From: Micrococcales bacterium
Lineage (GTDB): Bacteria > Actinomycetota > Actinomycetes > S36-B12 > UBA10799
Length of the DNA: 5,480 bases
Assembly (NCBI GenBank): GCA_023252115.1
Contig: JAHEXM010000148.1
Coordinates: forward strand, 1 to 5,480
Direction of reading: 5' to 3'
The notes below the pieces were generated by a model, which was not told the DNA's origin, ran no database searches, and saw only the letters and a program-made list of their open reading frames with translations. Below are positions 1-5,044 of the stretch, piece by piece. Each line of letters starts with the position of its first letter. Position 1 is the first letter of the stretch. The position numbers and the translations under genes were made by a program.

Positions 1-999
1 TCGATCGCGCACGTCGAATACCAGACCGAGCAGCGGCACTATGCACACGTCGACTGCCCCGGTCACGCTGACTACATCAAGAACATGATCACCGGTGCAG
101 CCCAGATGGACGGCGCAATCCTCGTGGTTGCAGCGACCGACGGTCCGATGCCGCAGACCAAAGAGCACGTGCTTCTTGCTCGCCAGGTTGGCGTGCCGGC
201 AATCGTCGTCGCACTCAACAAGTGCGACATGGTCGACGACGAGGAAATTCTTGAGCTCGTTGAGCTTGAGGTTCGCGAGCTCCTGAGCGCGAATGAATTC
301 CCCGGCGACGATCTACCCGTGGTCAAGGTTGCTGCTTTCCCGGCGTTGCAAGGTGACGCGAAGTGGGGCGAGTCGATTCTTGAGCTGATGAACGCAGTCG
401 ACGAGTCGATCCCAACGCCCGAGCGTGACATCGAGAAGCCGTTCCTCATGCCAGTCGAGGATGTATTCACAATCACCGGTCGTGGCACTGTGGTGACCGG
501 TCGCATCGAGCGAGGCATCGTCAAGGTCAACGAAGAAATCGAGATGGTGGGAATCCGCGAAACCTCGCAGAAGACGACCGTCACCGGCATCGAAATGTTC
601 CGCAAGCTCCTCGATGAGGGTCAAGCTGGCGAGAACGTGGGACTGCTGCTTCGTGGTACCAAGCGTGAAGATGTCGAGCGCGGAATGGTGTGTGTAAAGC
701 CTGGTTCAACTACGCCGCACACCAACTTCGAAGCTCAGGTCTACATCTTGGCCAAGGATGAAGGAGGACGGCACACCCCGTTCTTCGACAACTACCGGCC
801 GCAGTTCTACTTCCGCACCACTGACGTGACCGGCGTCGTGACTCTCCCAGAGGGAACCGAGATGGTCATGCCAGGCGACAACACCGAAATGAAGGTTGAG
901 CTGATTCAGCCAATCGCCATGGAGGAAGGCATTCGCTTTGCCATCCGCGAAGGCGGCAGGACTGTGGGTGCTGGGCGAGTTACGAAAATTACGAAGTAA
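1..999 (+). CDS. tuf: Elongation factor Tu (partial, 5' end outside window)
   Basis: EF-Tu is the cytoplasmic GTPase that carries aminoacyl-tRNA to the ribosomal A site. The frame is open from base 1 and ends at TAA 997-999, giving 332 residues that start at about E. coli residue 63; the P-loop (G1) and switch I lie upstream of the window. Visible landmarks are the G3 motif DCPGH at codons 18-22 (bases 52-66) with the catalytic His, and the G4 motif NKCD at codons 73-76 (217-228). Domain 2 starts near [11 protein letters not shown] (about codon 146), and domain 3 starts near [12 protein letters not shown] (about codon 239), continuing to the conserved GGRTVGAG C-terminus. The G5 motif is odd: AAFP at codons 111-114 instead of the usual SALK. 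The first internal ATG (85) lies inside the GTPase domain and is not the real start. It is followed by the S10 operon, as in the common fusA-tuf-rpsJ order. Confidence 0.98.
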   Translation, partial: SIAHVEYQTEQRHYAHVDCPGHADYIKNMITGAAQMDGAILVVAATDGPMPQTKEHVLLARQVGVPAIVVALNKCDMVDDEEILELVELEVRELLSANEFPGDDLPVVKVAAFPALQGDAKWGESILELMNAVDESIPTPERDIEKPFLMPVEDVFTITGRGTVVTGRIERGIVKVNEEIEMVGIRETSQKTTVTGIEMFRKLLDEGQAGENVGLLLRGTKREDVERGMVCVKPGSTTPHTNFEAQVYILAKDEGGRHTPFFDNYRPQFYFRTTDVTGVVTLPEGTEMVMPGDNTEMKVELIQPIAMEEGIRFAIREGGRTVGAGRVTKITK

Positions 1000-1008
1000 T
1001 TTCGTAAC
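979..1008 (+). other. Stem-loop across the tuf stop codon
   Basis: Bases 979-984 and 986-992 pair with 1003-1008 and 996-1002. This makes 13 base pairs interrupted by one bulged A and closed by a GAA triloop (993-995). The stop codon TAA (997-999) lies in the 3' arm. The stem is AT-rich and no run of T follows, so it is not a typical intrinsic terminator. It could protect the tuf mRNA 3' end, mark a processing site or affect termination of translation; the function is inferred only. Confidence 0.6.
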
Positions 1009-1030
1009 CGCCCGAGGACTTCAGCTGGAC

Positions 1031-1106
1031 TCGACGCTGCCGGTTCTCTCGGTCACTTGCCTACATTTCGTAGGCGGCGTGACCTGCGAGGACTCGGCAG
1101 CGTCGG
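1031..1106 (+). promoter_or_regulatory. Large leader stem-loop upstream of rpsJ
   Basis: Four helices stack into one hairpin. The outer stem is a perfect 11-bp inverted repeat (CGACGCTGCCG 1032-1042 with CGGCAGCGTCG 1095-1105), closed outside by a possible G-U pair. After a bulged T1094, bases 1043-1048 pair with 1088-1093 (6 bp, one G-U). After a small internal loop, GGTCAC 1051-1056 pairs with GTGACC 1079-1084. After a further mismatch region, GCCTAC 1059-1064 pairs with GTAGGC 1070-1075 around the loop ATTTC. No T-tract follows. Candidate roles are a ribosomal-protein-binding autoregulatory leader (L4 is the precedent), a terminator or attenuator, or an RNase processing site between tuf and the S10 operon. 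Confidence 0.75.
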
Positions 1107-1175
1107 CCCAGCAGAAGTTGTAAGGAGCAACGAAGCGAGACCAGCAAGAAACCGAAAACGTAGTTACACGAGATT

Positions 1176-1184
1176 AAGGACGGA
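1176..1184 (+). promoter_or_regulatory. rpsJ ribosome-binding region
   Basis: AAGGA at 1176-1180 lies 12 nt before the ATG at 1193, rather far, while CGGA at 1181-1184 lies 8 nt before it. One of the two probably serves as the Shine-Dalgarno sequence. A stronger AAGGAG at 1122-1127 is too far upstream to serve rpsJ. Confidence 0.6.
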
Positions 1185-1192
1185 CAGCAGCC

Positions 1193-1501
1193 ATGGCGGG
1201 ACAGAAGATCCGCATTAGGCTCAAGGCCTACGACCACGAGGTCATCGATACCTCGGCGAAGAAGATCGTCGAGACGGTGACTCGTACTGGCGCGCACGTC
1301 GCGGGGCCAGTGCCGCTGCCGACCGAGAAAAACGTGTATTGCGTGATTCGGTCACCACACAAGTACAAAGACAGTCGCGAACACTTTGAAATGCGCACGC
1401 ACAAGCGCCTCATTGACATTCTTGACCCCACGCCCAAGACGGTTGATTCGCTGATGCGTCTCGACCTTCCGGCTGGTGTCGACATCGAGATCAAGCTGTA
1501 A
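1193..1501 (+). CDS. rpsJ: 30S ribosomal protein S10 (NusE)
   Basis: S10 is a small-subunit head protein and, as NusE, a partner of NusB and NusG in transcription antitermination and transcription-translation coupling. The 102 residues match the family's usual length. The start [19 protein letters not shown] is canonical, so ATG 1193 is the start. The long loop that reaches into the 30S head carries [19 protein letters not shown] (residues 54-72), and the C-terminus [12 protein letters not shown] is typical of actinobacteria. It is the first gene of the S10 operon and ends at TAA 1499-1501, 14 nt before rplC. No unusual residue was seen. Confidence 0.98.
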   Translation: MAGQKIRIRLKAYDHEVIDTSAKKIVETVTRTGAHVAGPVPLPTEKNVYCVIRSPHKYKDSREHFEMRTHKRLIDILDPTPKTVDSLMRLDLPAGVDIEIKL

Positions 1502-1515
1502 GGACGCTGGCAGTC

Positions 1516-2166
1516 ATGGGTAGGAATATGAAGGGTGTGCTGGGCGAGAAGCTCGGCATGACCCAGGTATGGGATGACGCGAACCGCGTTGTGCCCGTAA
1601 CCGTTATTCAGGCTGGGCCCTGTGTTGTGACACAGGTGCGCTCGCCCGAAACTGACGGTTACTCGGCTGTGCAAATCGGTTACGGCCTGCTCGAGCCGCG
1701 CAAGACCAACAAGCCTTCGGCAGGGCATTTCGCCAAGGCCGGCACTGCCGCGCGAAAGCACCTCGTTGAACTGCGCACCTCAGACGCAACTGAATACACG
1801 CTTGGTCAGGAAATTGGCCCGGATGTTTTCGAAGCTGGACAGGTCGTCGACGTCACCGGCACAACCCGCGGTAAGGGTTTCTCGGGTGTCATGAAGCGCC
1901 ACGGCTTCTCGGGTCTCAAAGCCAGTCACGGTGTGCAGCGCAAGCACCGCTCGCCAGGCTCGATTGGCGGATGTGCAACACCGGGCCGCGTGTTCAAAGG
2001 TATGCGCATGGCTGGTCGTGGTGGCGGCGACCGTCAGACCACGCAGAACCTTTTGGTTCAGGCCATTGATGTCGAAAAGGGCCTAATCCTGGTCAAGGGT
2101 GCAGTTCCTGGACCTAAGGGCGGAATTGTTCTGATCCGTACCGCTGCGAAAGGGGCCGGAGCATGA
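1516..2166 (+). CDS. rplC: 50S ribosomal protein L3
   Basis: L3 is an early-assembly large-subunit protein that binds near the 3' end of 23S rRNA, and a loop of it reaches toward the peptidyl-transferase centre. The protein has 216 residues. ATG 1516 is preferred over the in-frame ATG 1528 because the resulting N-terminus ([17 protein letters not shown]) has the length of actinobacterial L3 and AAGGA at 1500-1504 lies 11 nt upstream. Conserved blocks are [16 protein letters not shown] (113-128), [19 protein letters not shown] (144-162) and [10 protein letters not shown] (194-203). The Gln methylated by PrmB in E. coli (in SIGQNQTPG) is absent, as I recall for actinobacterial L3. Residues 169-175 read GGGDRQT where MGNERVT or a close variant is usual. 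The stop overlaps the rplD start. Confidence 0.98.
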   Translation: MGRNMKGVLGEKLGMTQVWDDANRVVPVTVIQAGPCVVTQVRSPETDGYSAVQIGYGLLEPRKTNKPSAGHFAKAGTAARKHLVELRTSDATEYTLGQEIGPDVFEAGQVVDVTGTTRGKGFSGVMKRHGFSGLKASHGVQRKHRSPGSIGGCATPGRVFKGMRMAGRGGGDRQTTQNLLVQAIDVEKGLILVKGAVPGPKGGIVLIRTAAKGAGA

Positions 2167-2870
2167 GCAAGGTTGACGTTCACACAGCAGATGGCAAGAC
2201 CAAGGGCACAGCAGAGCTTCCCGCCGAGATCTTTGACGTTGAGCCAAACATTCCACTGATTCACCAGGTCGTTGTTGGCCAGCTCGCCGCAGCGCGTCAG
2301 GGAACCCACAGTGTGAAGACTCGCGCTGAAGTTCGCGGTGGTGGCCGCAAGCCGTACAAGCAGAAGGGAACAGGTCGCGCCCGTCAGGGTTCGACCCGCG
2401 CCCCGCAGTTTGCCGGTGGTGGAATCGTGCACGGACCAACTCCGCGCAACTACGAACAACGCACTCCAAAGAAGATGAAGGCGGCGGCGCTTCGCGGAGC
2501 CCTTTCGGACCGCGCCCGTAACGACCGTGTTCATGTCATCAACGGTGTTGTTGACGGAGAAACTCCTTCGACCAAATCAGCAGTGACCGCATTGCGCGCT
2601 TTCAGCGAGAACACCAAGTTGCTGGTGGTGGTGGAACTCACCGATGAGGTGACTTGGTTGTCGCTTCGTAACGCACCCGAAGTTCACCTGCTGACTCCAG
2701 ATCAACTGAACACATACGACGTCTTGTGCAGCGACGACGTTGTGTTCACGACTGGTGCTCTCGACACTTTCCTGGCGCGCACGACGTTGCCGAAGTCGGC
2801 AGCAAAAGCGAGCGTCAAGGTCGAGACAACCGAAGCGACTGACGCAGCAGACGAGGAGGAGTCCAAGTGA
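2163..2870 (+). CDS. rplD: 50S ribosomal protein L4
   Basis: L4 (L4/L1e family) binds 23S rRNA early in assembly and lines the peptide exit tunnel; in E. coli it also represses its own S10 operon. The protein has 235 residues. The tunnel loop is plain: [19 protein letters not shown] at residues 59-77, the segment where macrolide-resistance changes occur in other species, here without an obvious change. [19 protein letters not shown] (101-119) is the conserved helix. About 20 C-terminal residues form an acidic, Ala/Thr-rich tail ending DAADEEESK. Its ATG overlaps the rplC stop (ATGA, 2163-2166), and AAAGGGG at 2149-2155 within rplC is the likely ribosome-binding site, so the two genes are probably translationally coupled. 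Confidence 0.98.
   Translation: MSKVDVHTADGKTKGTAELPAEIFDVEPNIPLIHQVVVGQLAAARQGTHSVKTRAEVRGGGRKPYKQKGTGRARQGSTRAPQFAGGGIVHGPTPRNYEQRTPKKMKAAALRGALSDRARNDRVHVINGVVDGETPSTKSAVTALRAFSENTKLLVVVELTDEVTWLSLRNAPEVHLLTPDQLNTYDVLCSDDVVFTTGALDTFLARTTLPKSAAKASVKVETTEATDAADEEESK
2854..2860 (+). promoter_or_regulatory. rplW Shine-Dalgarno inside rplD
   Basis: AGGAGGA lies 6 nt before the GTG at 2867 and is close to the ideal anti-16S sequence. It is formed by the Glu codons of the acidic L4 tail. It fixes the GTG as the rplW start. Confidence 0.85.
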
Positions 2871-3166
2871 AGATTGCCGATCCTCGCGATGTTTTGTTGG
2901 CGCCCGTGGTCTCTGAGAAGAGCTACGCCTTGCTTGACGAGAACAAGTACACGTTCCTTGTTGCGCCAGATGCCAACAAGACACAGATCAAGATTTCGGT
3001 TGAGCAGGTATTCAAGGTTCGTGTTACCAGCGTCAACACCAGCAACCGTCCCGGCAAGCGCCTGCGCACCCGGTCAGGTTTCGGTCGTCGCGCAGCAACC
3101 AAGCGCGCGATTGTTTCGCTTGTGCCTGGCGATCGCATTGACATCTTCGGAGGCCCGGTCGCTTAG
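2867..3166 (+). CDS. rplW: 50S ribosomal protein L23
   Basis: L23 sits at the exit of the peptide tunnel and is the docking site for trigger factor and the signal recognition particle. The protein has 99 residues, normal for the family. The start is GTG 2867, overlapping the rplD stop as GTGA; a strong Shine-Dalgarno and the conserved opening [15 protein letters not shown] support it. VSEKS (15-19) contains the Glu that contacts trigger factor/SRP in E. coli L23. The basic segment [20 protein letters not shown] (61-80) is the rRNA-binding extended loop. The gene ends at TAG 3164-3166 inside a 9-bp stem-loop, 27 nt before rplB. Confidence 0.98.
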   Translation: MKIADPRDVLLAPVVSEKSYALLDENKYTFLVAPDANKTQIKISVEQVFKVRVTSVNTSNRPGKRLRTRSGFGRRAATKRAIVSLVPGDRIDIFGGPVA

Positions 3167-3175
3167 GCGATCGGG
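3154..3175 (+). other. Stem-loop across the rplW stop codon
   Basis: CCCGGTCGC (3154-3162) pairs with GCGATCGGG (3167-3175) over 9 bp with one G-U, closed by the tetraloop TTAG. The stop TAG (3164-3166) is in the loop. The 3' arm ends only a few bases before the rplB ribosome-binding site (AGGA 3180-3183). There is no following T-run, so a terminator is unlikely; an effect on rplB initiation or mRNA stability is possible. Confidence 0.65.
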
Positions 3176-3193
3176 GAATAGGACTGAACTGAC

Positions 3194-4030
3194 ATGGGTA
3201 TCCGTAAATACAAGCCAACGACGTCGAGCCGTCGCGGCTCAAGTGTGGCCGACTTCGCTGAAGTTACCCGGTCCACGCCGGAGAAGTCGTTGGTACGCCC
3301 ATTGCCAAACAAGGGCGGCCGCAACAACGCTGGGCGCATTACGACGCGCCACCAGGGTGGCGGACACAAGCGCGCCTACCGCATCATCGATTTCAGGCGT
3401 TCAGACAAAGACGGCGTACCGGCAAAGGTCGCGCACATTGAGTACGACCCCAACCGCACTGCCCGCATTGCTTTGCTCCACTACGCCGATGGCGAGAAGC
3501 GCTACATCATTGCGCCAGACAAACTGCGCCAAGGTGACCGTATTGAGACAGGCTCCTCGGCTGACATCAAGCCTGGCAACAACCTTCCGCTACGCAACAT
3601 TCCGACTGGAACGATCGTTCACGCTGTTGAACTTCGACCCGGCGGTGGCGCAAAAATGGCGCGCTCAGCTGGATCAAAGATCCAGCTCGTCGCGAAAGAC
3701 GGTCCGTATGCGCAGCTTCGGCTGCCCTCGGGCGAGATTCGCAACGTCGACTTGCGGTGTCGGGCAACTGTCGGCGAGGTCGGTAACTCCGAGCAGTCCA
3801 ACATCAACTGGGGCAAGGCTGGCCGCATGCGCTGGAAGGGTAAGCGCCCAACGGTTCGCGGTGTCGCAATGAACCCAGTTGATCACCCGCACGGTGGTGG
3901 CGAGGGCAAGACCTCGGGTGGACGTCACCCGGTCAACCCGAATGGTAAGGCCGAAGGCCGAACCCGCACCAAGAACAAGCCAAGTGACAAGTTCATCGTT
4001 CGCCGTCGCAAGACCGGCAAGAAGCGCTAA
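3194..4030 (+). CDS. rplB: 50S ribosomal protein L2
   Basis: L2 is among the most conserved large-subunit proteins, needed for subunit association and peptidyl-transferase activity. The length of 278 residues is usual. The start ATG 3194 gives the canonical [15 protein letters not shown], with AGGA 10 nt upstream. Landmarks are [20 protein letters not shown] (41-60), [20 protein letters not shown] (203-222) and [19 protein letters not shown] (226-244); the last contains the counterpart of E. coli His-229, implicated in peptidyl transfer. The C-terminus is basic ([12 protein letters not shown]). An oddity is that residue 250 is Asn in HPVNPNGK, where most L2 proteins have Trp (PWG). The gene ends 14 nt before rpsS. 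Confidence 0.98.
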   Translation: MGIRKYKPTTSSRRGSSVADFAEVTRSTPEKSLVRPLPNKGGRNNAGRITTRHQGGGHKRAYRIIDFRRSDKDGVPAKVAHIEYDPNRTARIALLHYADGEKRYIIAPDKLRQGDRIETGSSADIKPGNNLPLRNIPTGTIVHAVELRPGGGAKMARSAGSKIQLVAKDGPYAQLRLPSGEIRNVDLRCRATVGEVGNSEQSNINWGKAGRMRWKGKRPTVRGVAMNPVDHPHGGGEGKTSGGRHPVNPNGKAEGRTRTKNKPSDKFIVRRRKTGKKR

Positions 4031-4044
4031 GGGGAATTTCTTAA

Positions 4045-4326
4045 ATGCCACGCAGTCTTAAGAAGGGCCCCTTCGTTGACGACCACCTGCTCAAAAAGGT
4101 GGACGTTCAAAACGAGAAGGGCACACACAACGTCATCAAGACGTGGTCACGACGTTCAATGATCGTGCCCGCGATGCTCGGCCACACCCTGGCCGTCCAC
4201 GACGGACGTAAGCACGTGCCGGTTTTCGTTAGCGAAAACATGATCGGTCACAAACTTGGTGAGTTTGCGCCAACGCGCACATTCAAAGGTCACCTCAAGG
4301 ATGACCGAAAGGCTCGGCGCACGTAG
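4045..4326 (+). CDS. rpsS: 30S ribosomal protein S19
   Basis: S19 is a small-subunit head protein that contacts the A-site tRNA region and the B1 intersubunit bridge, and works with S13. It has 93 residues, the usual length. [19 protein letters not shown] at the N-terminus and [20 protein letters not shown] (33-52) are diagnostic, with [16 protein letters not shown] (68-83) near the end. AAGGGGAA at 4029-4036 lies 8 nt before the ATG and overlaps the end of rplB. The stop TAG (4324-4326) sits in a stem-loop. The following 55-nt gap before rplV is the longest inside the S10 operon part of the window. Confidence 0.98.
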   Translation: MPRSLKKGPFVDDHLLKKVDVQNEKGTHNVIKTWSRRSMIVPAMLGHTLAVHDGRKHVPVFVSENMIGHKLGEFAPTRTFKGHLKDDRKARRT

Positions 4327-4333
4327 CGCTGAG
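4313..4333 (+). other. Stem-loop across the rpsS stop codon
   Basis: CTCGGCGC (4313-4320) pairs with GCGCTGAG (4326-4333) over 8 bp with one G-U, around the loop ACGTA. Two further outer G-U pairs are possible. The stop TAG spans loop and 3' arm. No T-run follows. Confidence 0.55.
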
Positions 4334-4381
4334 TTGACCAACGACAACTAACGACAAACGAACTGACAGCGAGGGATAGCG
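4327..4381 (+). other. rpsS–rplV spacer with tandem 10-nt repeat
   Basis: This 55-nt gap is A/C-rich after the stem-loop arm. AACGACAACT (4340-4349) is followed directly by AACGACAAAC (4350-4359), an imperfect tandem repeat. GAGGGA at 4371-4376, 5 nt before the rplV ATG, is its ribosome-binding site. TTGACC (4334-4339) resembles a -35 box but I see no -10 at the right distance. Confidence 0.6.
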
Positions 4382-5041
4382 ATGGAAGCCAGGGCCCATG
4401 CGCGGTACGTCCGCGTTACGCCCATGAAGGCCCGCCGAGTGGTGGACCTGATTCGTGGGCTGCCTGCAGGACAGGCGCAAGCCGTGTTGCGCTATGCGCC
4501 GCAGGCTGCGACTGAGCCAGTAGGCAAGGTGCTGAACAGCGCCATCGCAAATGCCACAAACAACAGCCAACTCGATGAGTCGTCATTGTTTGTCGCTGAA
4601 GCGTTTGTTGACGAAGGCCCGACGATGAAGCGTTTCCGTCCGCGCGCACAGGGTCGCGCGTACCGGATCCGCAAGCGGACCAGTCACATCACGATTGTCG
4701 TGGAGGAAGCTGACAAGCCTTCGACGCGCAAGAAGCGTCGTGCAGACAACGCTAAGTCCGGTTCGAGCACGACCAAGAAGGACGCGGGTCGCGTATCGGC
4801 CGGCGCATCTAAAGCCAACACGGCAAAGAAGGCTGCTGAAGCAAAGGCCGATGCAACCGCTAAGAAGACTGCTGCCAAAGCTGCGTCAGAGAAACCAGCT
4901 GCAAAGAAAGCAGCTGCGGACAAGACGTCAGACAAACCAGCAACCAAAACCACCACTGCAACGAAAACTGCCGAGCCAAAGACCTCGAGCAGCACAACAG
5001 ACAAGGCGACCGGCGCAGCCGAGTCGACCGAGAAGGGCTGA
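4382..5041 (+). CDS. rplV: 50S ribosomal protein L22 with long Lys/Ala/Thr-rich C-terminal tail
   Basis: L22 binds all domains of 23S rRNA, and its beta-hairpin lines the exit tunnel near L4. The conserved core is residues 1-110: [20 protein letters not shown], the [20 protein letters not shown] helix region (39-58), and the tunnel hairpin from about [20 protein letters not shown] (78-97) to [12 protein letters not shown]. The core matches ordinary L22 of about 110-115 residues, but the protein runs to 219. Residues 111-219 are low complexity, with 28 Ala, 23 Lys and 18 Thr out of 109 and AKK/AAK/KPA repeats like histone H1 tails. Tails of this kind occur in some actinobacterial L22 proteins, for example mycobacterial ones. 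The frame stays open to TGA 5039-5041, so this is a genuine extension and not a frameshift. The rpsC ribosome-binding site lies in its last codons. Confidence 0.97.
   Translation: MEARAHARYVRVTPMKARRVVDLIRGLPAGQAQAVLRYAPQAATEPVGKVLNSAIANATNNSQLDESSLFVAEAFVDEGPTMKRFRPRAQGRAYRIRKRTSHITIVVEEADKPSTRKKRRADNAKSGSSTTKKDAGRVSAGASKANTAKKAAEAKADATAKKTAAKAASEKPAAKKAAADKTSDKPATKTTTATKTAEPKTSSSTTDKATGAAESTEKG
4712..5038 (+). repeat. Low-complexity coding repeat in the rplV tail
   Basis: The region encodes L22 residues 111-219, with degenerate repeats of AAG/AAA (Lys) and GCN (Ala) codons, such as [21 protein letters not shown] and [10 protein letters not shown]. Small inverted repeats (for example 4896-4902 with 4910-4916) follow from the repeated codons. 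Unit length is irregular and the repeat is recognisable mainly at the amino-acid level. Confidence 0.75.
5031..5037 (+). promoter_or_regulatory. rpsC Shine-Dalgarno inside rplV
   Basis: AGAAGGG lies 7 nt before the GTG at 5045 and within the last codons of rplV. It supports the GTG as the rpsC start and coupling of the two genes. Confidence 0.75.
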
Positions 5042-5044
5042 GTC

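Larger units (their letters stand above)
1000..1192 (+). promoter_or_regulatory. tuf–rpsJ spacer, probable S10-operon leader
   Basis: This 193-nt spacer is the only long non-coding stretch in the window. It contains the 3' arm of the tuf-end stem-loop, a large stem-loop (1031-1106), an AAGGAG box with no usable start codon (1122-1127), an A-rich unstructured stretch (about 1128-1175) and the rpsJ Shine-Dalgarno region (1176-1184). I found no convincing -35/-10 pair, so I cannot say whether rpsJ has its own promoter here or is read through from tuf. In E. coli the S10 operon leader is the target of L4 autoregulation; assigning that role here is inference from position and structure. Confidence 0.6.

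Noticed and set aside
72..605. 177-codon antisense open frame opposite tuf
   Set aside because: Ser/Thr/Arg-rich antisense shadow of a highly conserved gene; no supporting start signal or homology that I recognise. The same applies to the other minus-strand frames.
1057..1067. TACATT (1062-1067) as a -10 promoter box for rpsJ
   Set aside because: No acceptable -35 at 16-18 nt, the TG is misplaced for an extended -10, and the bases belong to the inner stem of the leader hairpin.
3129..3136. GCGATCGC palindrome, a HIP1-like octamer
   Set aside because: It occurs once, in coding sequence, and the genome is not cyanobacterial; a single copy carries no weight.
2874..3872. 332-codon + strand open frame across rplW and rplB
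   Set aside because: It lies fully inside two unmistakable ribosomal protein genes in another frame, has no Shine-Dalgarno fit, and is an Arg/Ser/Thr-rich composition typical of shifted-frame reading of GC-rich genes.
4334..4339. TTGACC as a -35 box for an internal promoter before rplV
   Set aside because: No TANNNT-like -10 element at the proper distance; the gap is A/C-rich.
4896..4916. 7-bp inverted repeat within rplV as a regulatory hairpin
   Set aside because: It arises from alternating Ala (GCAGCTGC) and Lys (AAAGAAA) codons of the low-complexity tail.
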